Source of the DNA: Ciona savignyi
Lineage: Eukaryota; Chordata; Ascidiacea; Phlebobranchia; Cionidae
Reading direction: 5' to 3'
Assembly: GCA_000149265.1 (NCBI GenBank)
Contig: CH003301.1
Span: 700,726-764,725 of the forward strand
Length of the DNA: 64,000 nucleotides
Shown: positions 1-13,600 of the stretch, piece by piece
Numbering within the stretch: the stretch's first letter is position 1
Layout: every line of letters starts with the position of its first letter
Notes under the pieces: model-generated
What the model saw: the letters and a program-made list of their open reading frames with translations, nothing else
Told to the model about the DNA's origin: nothing
The model's database searches: none
Made by a program: the position numbers and the translations under genes

Positions 1-2682
1 GCTTGGAAATTCCGTGCAGCAACGCAGTGCGAGTTTACCAAAAAGGAGTTTTTTGAGGGAATGATAGAGCTTGGGTAATATAGTGTATGATGTACCAATG
101 TCTGATATCGCCCATATTGTATTATTAATTAATTTGCACCACATCAATGCCAAATAAACCCTATATTTTAACTGTGTTTTAACGTTTATAGTTCAATACC
201 TTTGCTAAAAAATTGAAGAAACTTTGTTTTATTGTAGAAACAAAGAAGTATAAACCATGTTATGATGATGGTTTATAAAAAGAACATATAGTGTTACTTC
301 TTAACAGTAGTTAAACCAAACATGAAGATAAAATCTTTTTATAACTTTAAATATGGTCTTGTGCAAGTATTAGTTTAAATCTAGAAAAGCAACCAGTAAT
401 GATGTTTTATAGTTGTGATGAACTCCCCAAACTGAGGATGAAACTTCCAGTTCTGGCAAATGAAATCACCGACAAAAATAAGTTTCGTGATTTTTATCAA
501 TTTACCTTCAATTTTGCAAAGAATCCAGGGCAAAAAGGATTAGGTTTGTATTAACAATGTAAAAGCAGGGATTATCTTTGTTTGTTATGATGATAAAATG
601 TGTGATTGAATTTACAGTAATATCATGTTTATGTTGACATCAAGTTTGTTGGTTTTGGTTTAAATGTTTTATACACAATTTTTTATATAGTATATTATAT
701 AGTATAATTTGGGTTCAATAACTGTCACAGACACTTACAATATTTCTACCCACTGCAATTAAATGTAATGTCCAAATCAAATGATGATATCATAAAAGAG
801 CTGAGTAACTGGACAGTAAGTCAGCGATATACATAATTTAGTTTATGATTCATGCATTTTGCATTTAAATATCAACATTGAATTTGAAGTATTATTGTGT
901 ATGATTTACCATCGATGACATATGTTATTGTAAACTTGTGCTTGGATACACGTCAATTGACAATTTGTAAACCATCACACAAGACTGAAGAAACAATATT
1001 TTATAATAATCAGTTATTTTTTAAATTTTAATATTTTTTTATGGTTTTCATTTTAATCAAAATCAAGTTCCCCTACATTGTGTGTTCCTAACTACAGAGT
1101 TTAGATCTGATATTGCTGTCCATGGGGAAACAATTGGTTGCAACTTACTCCAGGGATCTTGTTGCAGCCATGCTTTACCATAATCTCACATGTTGAACAC
1201 TAACCTTGAGTGATGTATTTTTAGACCTGGATATGGCGATTGCTTATTGGAACATACTGCTTAGCGACCGTTTTACCTTCCTGGATCTGTGGACCCAATA
1301 CCTTGTGGTAATTTCTTTTTTATAAATGATTTATTTTTAAAATATCTTTTGTAAAAAGTATGGAAAAAACATCAAAGCATTTATTTGTGGGATTTGCACA
1401 AAATAAATATTATTTCAATAACATTTATGAAATGACATTGCTGTAAAAAAATTTTTCCAGCAATAGTTTCCCGATATCATAATATCATTTTTTATTTAGT
1501 AAAGTATATTTGTAAAATTAGTAATAAAAACATAACTAGTTAGTATGATTTCACTTTATAGTATGACGTTATAATGTTACTTCCAGTGGTTACCTTCAGA
1601 GAGTTTATTTAATTATTGATAATTGCCCTTCCATATCTGTTTTAGCCCACAGGCCATACTATAATAAATATTCTTTATTTCGTAACTAACTGTTCAAGTT
1701 AAACGCAACGCAGACTCACTATAAGCGAGCAATACCACGAGATACATGGAACTTACTTCTCGATTTTTCACAAATGATTTCAAGCGACATGTCTAACTAT
1801 GATGAAGAAGGTGATATATTTAACGATATTATTAATTACCAATAATCCTATGCTCCAAATTATTATTAAAGGCAATAATGCCGTGTACCGTCTACATTGT
1901 GTGATGTTGAGGGTGACACTTGATTCAAGCAGTCAGTGTAAACAATATTTGATAAATTATAGTAAATGTGATGTGTCCATATTTATACTATTCTATTTAA
2001 AAAAACTGATAATGTTATTGAGAGAGAATAGTTTTAACAATAAAGGATTTAGACACGGAAGTTACGGAACACTTCGTTCAATAATACTTACTATGCTTCT
2101 TTAATATATGTAATATAATATAGGACAAGGACGTTAATATAGTTGTCATTGATATATTTGTATTTCTTGTTTTAAATGAAAAACATTGCTTGACTTTTTT
2201 CATTCCATTGATATTTCCATTGGTGAAGGACGTGATCATGATATTACTGGTTTTTGATCATTACCACACCTACAGCTTTCATACTGACATGAGGGTAGTA
2301 TTATATAATACTCATTTTCCTTTGTCAATCCATTGATCGGGTTTTTCTTGTACCTAGTGGCTTAATATAAAGACTAAAATAGAAGTAAACAGTTGTATAC
2401 TACTTACTGCCATAGCTTTTAGCAATTTGTAATTTGTATGATATTGCCCTCTATGCTTTCTTACCACAGGGAAAAACATAAATATCCTATCCTAAGCCAT
2501 TCCACTGAACTTCCAAACACAGTTATCAAATACCAGGTCACCATTCTGGTAGTTTCCATAAAACGTTTAAATATATTATTAATAAACTGTTTATTGTGTT
2601 CAAAGGTGCATGGCCGGTTCTTATAGATGATTTTGTTGAATGGGCAAAGCCTCTCATACAAGAACAAAACGCAATGTCATGA
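1..2682 (+). CDS. DCUN1D1/2-like: DCN1-like protein (DCUN1D1/2 type), 3' part of gene
   Basis: The 5' exons lie outside the window. Five exons join in frame with GT-AG junctions: 1-74, 413-543, 1225-1307, 1714-1810 and 2606-2682 (stop TGA). They give 153 residues covering most of the C-terminal potentiating-neddylation domain. Blocks seen are [12 protein letters not shown] (exon at 1), [17 protein letters not shown] (413), DLDMAIAYW (1225), DTWNLLLDF and MSNYDEEG (1714), and [13 protein letters not shown] (2606). In this family the domain binds the cullin WHB domain and the acetylated N-terminus of the NEDD8 E2, and so stimulates cullin neddylation. The blocks fit vertebrate DCUN1D1/DCUN1D2 better than DCUN1D3-5; I cannot choose between the first two. 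The tail after the domain is very short. No clear AATAAA follows the stop. Confidence 0.93.
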
Positions 2683-4119
2683 TGAGCACTTCCTAAATTT
2701 GCCTGTTCTATATAAGCTCCTCAATCCGTATTTGAATGTTTTCATATGGTATGAAATGTTAACAACAATTGTTATCAATTAAAAAAAATAACTAGATTAA
2801 TTTTCATGCGCATATAAATGTATTATCGGAATTGCCCATTTCGTATAATCGTTTGTGTATGAATTTTGCTTTTCGCACAATTTATGTCAAAAAAGGCTTG
2901 CTGATTTACGCATTTTTGCCATTTTCTGCATTAATATCGAGCGTTTAAGCATAAAATGTTACATTGTTTTATTTATATGTCGCGAGTGCGGATTGTTGAC
3001 GCCGGTAGTAACCGTATTAAACTCTGCGAAATAATTAGTTCATGTGTCTTTTTTAGTTTTGTTTAAGTTCAGTCATAAAATTTCAACGTGTAACTGTTAT
3101 GTCCTGTTTGAGATTTAGATAAAATGAAGATTTTACCACGCTTACGGTATAATTTTTATAATTGGACTAGCTATCAGTGAAAGAACCAATTTTACGCACA
3201 TTACAGGTTCGATTGTCCAGAATTTTGCCATCGTGTATTGGCTTTTGTTTATAGTTAGCATAAGGTTCGCCTAACCCTAAACGCTGTCTTTCATAATAAA
3301 GCCAATTTTAGCGCAAATTAATACAATCCTATTTCCTGGCCAAATCACCATTCAGTTATGGGCTACCCATATATATATTTATAAAATATAAAACCGTAAA
3401 ACTTTATATATATAAAATAACAATACGCATGTTACGATTTCTCGAAGAATACAACCGTTTTTCCGACCAAGCAATATACATCCACGTCTTTAAGTAATCT
3501 GACCAGGAAGCAGGAAAAGATTGAAAGCTCCCGGTTCTTAAAACTCTAAATAAAACCTTGAAAAGTATCAGACGTCACAAAAGCTTATTAATTGTTCATT
3601 TAAACTTGTCAGCGACCGCGAGACCAAAGGTAATAGAGATCCGGTTACCCAAGATTTCGCAACGTGACACCATCCACGGCGTGAAAGTAATCGATGTTAA
3701 ATAAGGTTATTGCGCTTTGTGGCTGCTGGCTTCGATACGAGCCTATTACATTCTGGGTGATGAACTTATCCCAAGAATCTGCCCTAAAGATAGTCAAGAA
3801 ACCAGAAAAAAAAACAGTTTAATGCACTTAACATGGTGGACAATGTTATTTAATGTCCATTGTGATAACATTTTGCTCCGTCTGTACACGACATATTATT
3901 TACTTGTCCACATCCAAATTTGTGTTTAGTGTCCGCCATGTGCTTTTTTCGTCCCATGTAAGGATATTTTCCTGAGTGACTGAATAATTCCAAGGCACAG
4001 TTAAACAAATGAATAACACAAGTGGAGATCTGTTTTGTTATGGGTTTTATTCGATTTGAAATGACGTAGTAATTTTTAGGTAACACTCTATGTTAAAACT
4101 AACTCTATGCAGGTAGAGT
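2683..4119. other. Intergenic, AT-rich
   Basis: 3' flank of the DCN1-like gene. Only short ORFs without recognisable domains and AT-rich simple sequence near 3368-3420 are seen. I see no gene here. Confidence 0.6.
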
Positions 4120-4350
4120 CCGGCCCGTTGGTCTAGCTAGCGGTTAAGTGCGTCGCCTTTCAATTGAAAGGTCGCTAGCTGGTCGGTTGTGTCCTTGGGC
4201 AAAGCACTTTACGAACACACTGCAATAGTTCTGGTAACCCGACGATGGGCGCGAGGTGATCTGACGATTGCCCGTGTGTTAACCCCCTTGGTTTTCCCAT
4301 TCACGGGGATAAAGATAAATATCCTATCCTTCCTATCCTCTATCCTAGAG
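4120..4350 (+). repeat. tRNA-derived SINE copy A
   Basis: The element begins with a tRNA-like head: TTGGTCTAGCTAGCGGTTAAG resembles a pol III box A (here interrupted by a CTAG duplication), followed by an anticodon-stem-like hairpin CCTTTCAATTGAAAGG. A body then follows that recurs at 9828, 10848, 28556, 38244 and 44664. It ends in an ATCCT-rich tail at 4319-4350. The body ends with CCCATTCACGGGGATAAA, shared by all copies. The architecture fits SINE-like repeats described from Ciona; that family assignment is from memory. Confidence 0.8.
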
Positions 4351-5064
4351 TGAGTTTGAATTCCAAGTATACGGGGTTTCAATTAGTAATATAGGAAGAG
4401 GGTCTTATTTGAAATGCGTAGAGGTGCAGGATTCCTTTTCAATGCGGAACATATCACTTTGAGATATCTAGCGAGAATAAATTTGGAATCCAGGCAAAAT
4501 TATTTTAAGATTTAGGGCAAACAATTTGGAATACCTGAACTGAAAGTTAAATGTAAGAAATCACCGGATAACTGTGAAGAATTAGTTTTGTCCGCGACGT
4601 GGACAGTTTTTGAGAGATCAACAATGCCCGAGTTATATTATATCTTAAGTCTTGATTATTTAGAATTTTCGGTTCCATTTTTCCTATTGTTATTTGGTTT
4701 AAGATTTTAATTTATTTCAATTAATGAAATAAAAATATAACAATATATAAATATATATTGTAGGCCTATTTTAAATATATGTTCTCTCAGATTTATTCAA
4801 CGTGAATACAAAAGTAATCCCCAAAGTGCAATCAGCTGTAGTTCGCTTTCGCTACCAAACTGTGACGTTTCGGTGTGGCACGCGGAACGTACCTTAGCTT
4901 TAAAAATGCTTCTGTTAACATGTAAAAAAGGCTAATTCGGTTTGTTTACTGCCGGTATTGTACGGTATGTATACTGATTATTTCTATAAACTAAATGCAC
5001 GTCTTGTGTAGAGTCAATTTTAATTTTTTGAATGGACAGGTCTTGTTGTGAAATAAGATTAGAA

Positions 5065-7153
5065 ATGCAGTCGTCGATTTCTTTCTACAAATCCATGTTA
5101 GATTCCTATGGAATTTCGCAAAACCTTATTGGAATTATTGGGAGCCTTATACTTGTCATCTTAACTACAGGTAATTTTATCAGAAAAGTTTAAAAACATG
5201 GATCTGTTTTAAAGTTTTCATTTGTTTCAGTAATCTGGAAGTTAACTTTCGGTCGAAGTGCTCACCGAACTGGCATTTTGCTTGCAGGATTATCTGACGC
5301 TGGAAAAACTATTTTATTTACTCAGGTATTAACCAAATTATGTTTGTGTACACTCTTATCCATGTACTGTAGTAGTTTTTATAGAGACGATATTAAATCA
5401 AACTATCCTATAATTTTTTTTAAATAAATGTTAGTTACACTTATCATAGAATTGAATGTGACTGCTAACACATATTTAGTTCTCTGAGAAAGTCCCTAAG
5501 ACAACTGCCACAGAAAATGATCGAACAGACACAATCTATATTTATATATATATATATTAATATATTGTGGACTATTCTCTTATGGTACAGTTATGATTTA
5601 TAGTTTTTTATTGATGTTTTTTTAGTTGACTGCTGGAGTGGCAAAAGAAACACACACATCTTTAAAAGAAAATGAAGCTCAATATTTAGTGGCAAACAAC
5701 CAGGTTCTTTTTGTATTTTTAAGTTACATTGCTCAAAACTTGTACCATGTTCGTAACATACAAGTACATGATAAAAAAACTTTGTTTAGTTAATATTTAC
5801 TGCTTAAGTGCTTACCTGTGTATGGATAAACTGGGACTTAAAAATGACCTTACTGTAGGCTTATTATAGTTTTTAAGTTCCCATTTCCATGTAAATGGCT
5901 GAAACAAAATTTTGAGCACTCACTTAAACACATTTATGCAACGTCACAGTTAGTTAGTCAATTTAACTATGTTTAACATGTAGGCCTATTTAAAATTGAT
6001 ATAAAACAATTATTATAGAATAAAACAGCACTTACTGTTGTGGATTTACCTGGACATGATGCAATTCGTTTACAATACCTAGAAAAATACAAAGATAATG
6101 CAAGGTACTGTATGATTTATATTAGCCCTTGTAAATGCTTTAATGTTATTTTAGTTAATAAAACAAATATTTAATAAAACTTGTATGTTTTATCTACATG
6201 TTTTATACTACATAAGATAACTTTACTAACTTACAGTACATACATTTGTCATATGACTAAACAAATTCTTCTTGTTGCAGGGGAATAGTGTTTGTTATTG
6301 ATAGTGGGACATTCCAGAAAAGTGTCAAAGATGTTGCTGAATTTCTCTTTCATATTCTTACGGACAAGCAGCTGAATAAAATTGCCCCTTCAGTTTGCAT
6401 TGCTTGCAATAAGCAAGGTACTGTAATAAATAGCTCAACCTAAAAGTGTTTATTGCTAAATTTTTTTGATTTCAGATCTTTTAAACTCAAAAACGAAAAC
6501 TGTCATTTTTAATCAGCTGGAAAAGGAATTGTAAGTGAAGTTGCCAATTTCAATATGCTACAAATTGTGTAATGAAAGATTTTTTGACACTTATGTGAAA
6601 ACGCTGGATGGTCTTATTGAGTTATAGTGTGTTAATTGCAGTGTTATCTATATTTAACCCACCAATTTTCCATAGAAATACTGTTAGGAAAACACAATCG
6701 GCTGCACTTTCCAGCACTGCTGGTGGCACAGAGGATTCAGTTTTCCTAGGACGTAAAGGAGAGGACTTTCAGTTTAGTCATCTCTCAAAGTTTAAGGTTG
6801 GGGGATTCTAATACTTTTTTAAGTTTACCACCTTTACCAATTTTCCCTCATTTAAAAGCTGTGATTTGGTAGATTCGACTGATTATATAAAATTTGAAGC
6901 AATATTATTTACCCCTTTCCAAGTAATATCTGCAACCCAACAAGTCTTTCAAAGGGACCCAGTTTAATCACATCCACCAGAAATAATTATATTATATAAA
7001 ATATATTTAATGCTTCAATACGTCTAAAGATTTTAAACGTTTTGTTTACTTTTAATATAGATTGAATTTCTTGAATGCAATGCGAAGTGTTCAGCTGTGG
7101 ATGAAGATGTTAATCTGCATGAGTTGAAGTCTTGGATTTCCTCGCTGGTGTGA
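5065..7153 (+). CDS. SRPRB: Signal recognition particle receptor subunit beta
   Basis: Eight exons join in frame: 5065-5170, 5231-5325, 5626-5703, 6019-6104, 6281-6417, 6476-6530, 6676-6796 and 7061-7153 (TGA), giving 256 residues, close to the usual ~270. An N-terminal membrane segment (about residues 20-40, LIGIIGSLILVILTTVIW) is followed by a small Ras-like GTPase fold: P-loop GLSDAGKT, switch II DLPGH, and NKQD for guanine specificity. The C-terminal block FLGRKGEDFQFSHL and IEFLECNAK match the family. SRPRB anchors the SRP receptor alpha subunit in the ER membrane and takes part in co-translational targeting. The start was chosen because it immediately precedes the membrane anchor and the exon ends in a good donor. 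An AATAAA lies at 7511-7516. Confidence 0.95.
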
Positions 7154-7510
7154 ATTTCGTGGGAATTCTGTGTGTGGTGACCCCAATGGCAAGGTGGTTT
7201 GAAAATGATTGGATCTAGATGGCATTTTTGTCACAGATATTCGTCCAATTTATTTTCGGATGTACTTTATTGTTTTTTTAAAAGTTTGCCCCAGATCGTG
7301 TTTTAGTAATGAATTGTTTGTGGTGAATTCATTAATTTTTTTGGATGTGGAAATTGGAAAAAAAGCACAATTTTGCCTTGGGTCGGTATTGGTTCTTTTG
7401 TACTATTAGAGTTCTTTTAAGATTTCTCTGGATCGAATTTGTTGTTTTGTTTATTAGAGTTAATTAAATGTTACAAGCTGTAAAGATTTGAAAAACAGTT
7501 TTTATTTTGG

Positions 7511-7516
7511 AATAAA
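7511..7516 (+). terminator. Likely SRPRB polyadenylation signal
   Basis: An AATAAA hexamer lies 358 bases after the SRPRB stop, in an AT-rich 3' UTR-like stretch. No other AATAAA is closer to the stop. Cleavage site not determined. Confidence 0.5.
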
Positions 7517-7734
7517 TTTAGGTTCTAAAAATTCCGAGCTATGCTAGACTTATTGACAAAACCTAGAAATCTATTCTCGTGCTACAAAGTTAAAATACAC
7601 TTTGCATGATTGGATTTGGGATAGCTATTTTTGTTAGATTGCACTATTGGTTTAATAAGTGTGCTAAAATTATTGTCCAAACCCCACCAACAGGCACTTT
7701 CAAGGTTATTGGTACCTTTTAGAATTCGAATTTG

Positions 7735-7784
7735 TTCATCCTTGGGTTTACTTATAAATTCATCCTTGGGTTTACTTATAATCG
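7735..7784 (+). repeat. Short tandem duplication
   Basis: TTCATCCTTGGGTTTACTTATAA occurs twice in direct succession, with a unit of about 24 bases. Confidence 0.8.
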
Positions 7785-8484
7785 TATGCGTGTCCTTGTG
7801 ATAACCACGGTCCTTACATTTACCCATTCACCCGGTTAAAACATAAACTAAATACGTCATCGGTCATATATGTATATATCATATCTACAGAGAAAGTTAT
7901 AAATTCGGATTTAACATTGTCTAGCCAGTATGAAATAGGGTTGATACCTACCGGAAAAGTCCTGATGTCCGGAATTTAGGGTTAAATTTTGCGTCTGGAA
8001 AGAAATGTCCGGATTCGGAATTTTTACTCCATCTGCAATCGCACTGTGCTCACCTGGTAATACAGAACATTATTATTTCGTACCGTGTGCATGTTTTTTA
8101 CCACGAGGCACGACGTTGTATGAAATTATGATTTAACAAAGCATTTTCCTAATCAATGATGTTTACCTCTTTAAACTTTCTGGAACTTTGGAGCTTTCTT
8201 GAACTTTGTGACCGTTGTGCTAAATTGGTTAGGTATAGATCACGTGCTGCGAAAATTACTAGAACATTCCAACAGTCTATAAAAGCAGGCGATTTCGAAC
8301 ATATAATCTGAGATTTTCTTAAAATTTCATGGAGAAGGTAGCTTAGTGAATTTTTATTTAGAATCCATTATTGTTGGCTTGCTGCGGTTGTTGCCTGGAT
8401 TATACTGACTATTGTTGATTGACTGGCTTAGTCTAGATTTGTGGACTGATATATACTTGGTCGTTACTTGCCAGGGTTGGTTAC

Positions 8485-8920
8485 CGTTTATTAGCCTAAA
8501 AAGTTTAGTAGTGGCCGCACAAAGACAGAAAAAGTTGTTACAAGTGTACTTGCATAATATTCTATTGATGCTGGTCTGAAAAATTTCAAAGAAAACGTTA
8601 TCGCGTTATGGAGGAAAGGAGGTTTGCAATCAAAATTAATTGAGTTTACAAACAAGGCAAACGAGACTGCTGCCGACACAATTGCCACTTATGTAAAAAA
8701 CTTAGAAAAAATGCTACTTTTAAAAAAATGTGTGGCATTTACAGAAGACAACTGCACTGCTATGTTTGAAAGGACTTCGGGGTAATGAGCAAGAAAACAA
8801 AGTAGGCCTATTTGCAAAGTCAAAGAAAATGTTAAACTCGTCATTGATTGGAGTTGGCTGTTTAGCACATGTTTTGAACAATTGTATCCATCATGGGGCT
8901 GAAAGAATGAACATCGGTTA
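8485..8920 (+). pseudogene. Degenerate hAT-superfamily transposase fragment
   Basis: Several frames translate into pieces typical of the hAT transposase core, interrupted by stops and frameshifts. SKLIEFTNKANETAAD, then VAFTEDNC (the FxADN region of active hAT transposases, here FTEDN), then KMLNSSLIGVGCLAHVLNNC, the GCxAHxLxNC block, close to the 3' end at about 8840-8890. Order and spacing fit a hAT transposase, but the open reading frame is broken and no terminal repeats were found around it, so it is a relic. No host-gene role is suggested. Confidence 0.65.
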
Positions 8921-8940
8921 TGAAAATAATATATATAAAT

Positions 8941-9827
8941 AAGATATAATAAAAATTTTTCTTTTCACACATTTAAAACTGAACAACTTAAAAATGTCTT
9001 TAGCTTTCTTAAAATGTAAAGTAAATATTTCTTTCCAGTCCGTAGTCGACATTCAGCAGTTGTTGAATTCAATTGAAACTTTCTGGTTTACCAAAATTTC
9101 AATAGACCAATAGCCAAAAGGGCAATTCTTGGGGTCAGTGTTGTGGAGCTGAAGCGTTATGAAGACTGAAAATGATGTTACTTTAGTCAAGTCTTTTGAG
9201 ATAAGGATTGATTAAAGCAATATGTTTGGACAAAATGGTATTAATGTACAAACAAATTATTGTAGTATATATGATTAGTATATATTACAGTCCTACTTTT
9301 TCAAATTACTGCCCATACGTTGCTCTATTGGTAATTAAACTTTACAAACATTTTTGGCACCAGTTATTCTTTGACATTCGATATTACGCGACTTTAAAGA
9401 ATAAATTACGTCCAGGTATAAAATGAACCAAGAAATAACATAAGGACTAACATTTACCGAATTTACTCCGTGAAATCCCTTAAAATATATAAATACATAA
9501 GCAAGAACAGTATTATAAAAGATCCAATCACTTTAAACTAACATAATTAGATAGAGAATTTTCATATTAACGAAAAAGACACAAGTTTCCCATACCACTG
9601 TAAATAGTCTACTTTACCAGGAAATTCATCAAAACTTAGCACTGTGCAAAGCGTGATCCTTCTGCTTATCGTTTGTATAAGTAACTCGGGAACCCAGTAC
9701 TACACTTTCTACCAGATATACGAAGTTTGATAAGGTTGTGAACCATTGAACACAATCGTTGCTGTATACAGAAAAACAGCGCACACCGCACAGTCAAAAT
9801 GGGTTTAAAAGTGGTGTTTACACGTAC
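8941..9827. other. Intergenic, nothing recognised
   Basis: AT-rich sequence with no supported gene, repeat or RNA feature. The 72-residue ORF at 9208-9426 has no recognisable domain. Confidence 0.5.
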
Positions 9828-10056
9828 GATAGGATATTCGTGTTTTTCGTCAGGTCACCTTGCCCACCGTCGGGTTACCGGAGCTTTTGCACTGCGTTGT
9901 GTGTGATACACACATTCCTTTAATTTGGTAGAATGGGCAATGTCCGTTATGTGACCTGCCCAAGAACACTCTGACCAGCCAGCAACCAGTTTTGTACCTA
10001 CAACCATTTGGTTGAACTATAGGACGTCGCACTTAACCACCAGACTAACCGGTAGC
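9828..10056 (-). repeat. tRNA-derived SINE copy B
   Basis: On the minus strand this has the same order as copy A: tRNA-like head near 10056-10020, body, and an ATCCT-type tail near 9828-9840. The shared segments GTCGGGTTACCGGAGC and TAGTTCAACCAAATGG are present, with substitutions and a shortened middle. Confidence 0.75.
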
Positions 10057-10638
10057 ACGTGGTTGACACTCAAGTATATTTACATGATCGACGCAGTGTG
10101 CAGGTCAATAACGCACTGTGGTGTGGACGGAGCATAGCTAAGTTGGGCAGGGTCGAGGTAAGAAACAGTCAGGCCTAAGGGGGATTTCCGAGAATTGTAG
10201 GAAACACATGTTTTTTAATACGAGACAGGAAGTGATTCATCAACCGAGGTGTCGGAACAGGAAAGTAAATTACCGTTAAAAATATTGGACTCGTGATGAA
10301 TGAATAGTACAAACATGCTGCAACACAGTTCTTAAAATAAATGGAATTGTCATAGCCGTTCGTTTCTTCATGCCTGAACTAACGCTCACGAGCCAGCTTA
10401 TCTTGCCATCGTGTGTGTGGACACGTTTGGGTATACCCTGTTAAAGCCAGTACAGGTTTTAGGACCTCAGGTGTCATGCTGTGCAATCACTATGATTGTG
10501 AGTTGGATATCATGCCTTGGTATTAAATAATAGTTAACTCTTAATATTTTTAAAGGGTTAGATTTTACTTTTTAACTTTTCAAGTTGTTGTTGACACTAA
10601 AAGGAAAACCTTCAAATAAGTTAAAGCATCAAAACAAC

Positions 10639-13600
10639 ATGGAAGAAGTTAAATTCACAAAACTTTCGGTAGCAGATTTATCTGTGGTCTTGGTATATTT
10701 CTTGCTAATTTTGATTATTGGCATTGCGGTAAGTAAATAAATTACTCATTAATGTATATTTAGTTTCGATAGTTATATGTAATAACCAAATACATTTGGT
10801 AATTTATGTTGTAAAATATAAAATTATATGTCAAGGGCATTGTATTTCCGACCGGTTAGTCTGTTTTTTAGTGCAGCGCCTTTTAACTGAAAGGTTACAG
10901 ATTCGAAACTGGTCGCTAGCTAGTCGCTTGTGTCCTTTAAGAAACCCACTTAACGGACATCGCCTGAAACCAGTGTATTTTTGGGTTTTACCAAATTGAA
11001 GGAATGTGTGTATCATACACAGCACACTGCAATAGCTGCGGTTAACCCGAAGGTGGGTGCAAGGTGATATGACCATTGCCAACCCCGGCTAGGTTTTCCC
11101 ATTCAAGGAAATAAACATGAATATCCTATTGTATCACTTTTTTTGTTTAATAAAAGACAAGAATATAGGTTTAATATGTAAGAAAAGGATATTGTGGGAC
11201 TACACTAATCTGCAGAATAGCTGCACTGGCAATACCTTATTCTGCGGGATAGTTGTAAGATGGGTCGCAAAAAAAAACACTGTTTAAACTAATATTAATT
11301 TCAGGCCAGCTGTTTTTCACGGCGTGATACTGTTCAAGGATACTTTTTGGCAGGCAGAAACATGAATTTTCTTATGGTAATTTCCCTGTTTTTGTTTTAT
11401 TTTAAAATGAAATGGTGAATGGTGGGTACCGGTAGTTACCTGACTCGGTGGTGGTATGTGTATGTAAATCAAACGCATGTACTGGTCTAATAATAATGTT
11501 TCTAAAAAGTACATTTAAATCTTAGATTGGTGCTTCCCTCTTTGTCAGCAACATTGGCAGTGAGCATTTTATTGGACTTGCTGGTTCTGGAGCGTCTGGT
11601 GGAATTGGTGTTGGGGCTTGGGAATTAAATGCTCTCATGTTATTACAGCTGCTTGGTTGGATATTCATACCTGTGTACATTGCATCAGGGGTAATGATTG
11701 GTGGCTTTTGCCGTAATATATGAACTTGCCGTAATATATGAACACATATTTATTTCCTAATAATACTGATTCGAAGCATCTGTTTGAAAACATATCAGTT
11801 ACTAATACACATCCAAGTGTCTTGCACATATTGGTTTTTGGACTCTGAGCCCTGCAATTGTCTTATAGATAACATGTCTGTTTACAGAAGTCTTACGTAA
11901 TGATACTGTAGTCCACCATGTGATAGTTGACATAATTCCTTGCAGATATGTACAATGCCGGAGTATTTGGAACAAAGATTTGGGGGCAAAAGGCTACGGA
12001 TATATCTAGCTACTTTAACACTTGTATTGTATTGCCTCACCAAAATATCAGTAAGCAAAACAGAATTCCATAATTTTTTGTAAAAATGCTTAAAATTTAA
12101 AGCCAGTTTAAAACTTTGCTTAATTTTTTATAGATTATAATTATTTTAAAATGTTTTCCTTTCTCTATTATTTTGCATTCTATATTGGTTTAGAAAAATA
12201 ATAATGCTTGTATTTTTGATGAAATAATTATAATTCTTTAGTATAATCTTCATAATAACTAGTATATACTTTTTGCAGTGAATTTGAATTATATGCTTTT
12301 TGATTCAGGAATGGACATTCATAGTATTAAAATATTGATGTTGGACAATGTCTTATCTCATTATTGTACAATTGTACATGACTCTTGTTGTTATGGAAAA
12401 AAGAGATTCAAACATTTATTTAAAACTTGTTGGTTTAGGTAAATCTTTACTCTGGAGCGCTATTCATTCAGCAGTCCATGGGTTGGCATCTTTATTCTTC
12501 TGTTACTCTGCTTGTCTGTGTCACTGCATTGCTCACTGTTACAGGTCAGATTATACCTATTCCTTGTATGGATACATGTTGCGTTTTCTCCAGTTTTGCT
12601 TTTTTCTAATCTTAACTGTTATTTGCTTTTTTATATATTCAAAATGTTGATGTGGTTAACATTGCAGTAAAGATTGAGCTGTCATACTATAAATTTAAGA
12701 AAATATAAGTTTTGTCATGAAACTTTTAATTTTGTTTTGAATCTTTTTTATGAATCCCGTAACAGATGTTTTTTTGTATAGTATGGTTACATGTGTATGG
12801 GAAGTAGATATTCAATAGGCCTACTCGATTGTTCTTTTAGTTTTGTTCCTGTTTCCGCAGAGGGTGTTCTTCTTTGCATCATGTTACACACACACACAAT
12901 TTTATTTCCTGAGGAACAACTCGTAATTGATACATTGTCTGTTAAATTTTAAATTAGTGGTGCCTTCAGTACAACCCAAACTCTGTTTGTTCTTGTAATA
13001 AGCAAACACAATATTTTATCGCTAGTGGTTATGAATTTAAAGCCTGGTGGTTGCAAAACGGGTGGGTGATTAATTTTTTAAAGCTTAATAGATTAAAATG
13101 AGACCACTGAATCGCGGCAACAGACATTAGATGCCTTGCACCACAATACAGCAAAGTGACTGTGAAGAAAATTGAACTAGGAACAACCGCTTAACACAAA
13201 TAATGCAAATATGATAAATAATTCAAATATTATGTGGTGTCTATGAATTATCATTACTGTAGTTATGGGGCATGTAAGCCACTTTCTGAATTTATTGTAA
13301 ATCGAAGTACCAACATTATATTCTTGTCATTGGTGAAACTCGTGGGTCGTGGAAACCAACTAGCAGTAAAACTGTGATGTGTAGATTTTGTAAGTGTACT
13401 TGACATTGCTCCATGAAAGTGACATTTAAGATTATTTGAACTCGGGTATCGTGGTTACCATCCGCTGTAAGACAAATTTATTTGACTGATTACTCATTAC
13501 CAATGATATAAGCTGTGGTGAATCAAAGGTTGATAAGAGTTTGAAATTGCTGATTCAGTATATACATCAAGTTAATAAGAATGATATTTATAGAATTACC

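Noticed and set aside
9850-10032. 60-residue minus frame
   Set aside because: Lies inside SINE copy B.
12348-12650. 100-residue plus frame
   Set aside because: Overlaps the true SLC5A3-like exon 12439-12544 in a different frame; the exon frame matches LYSGALFIQ and continues in phase.
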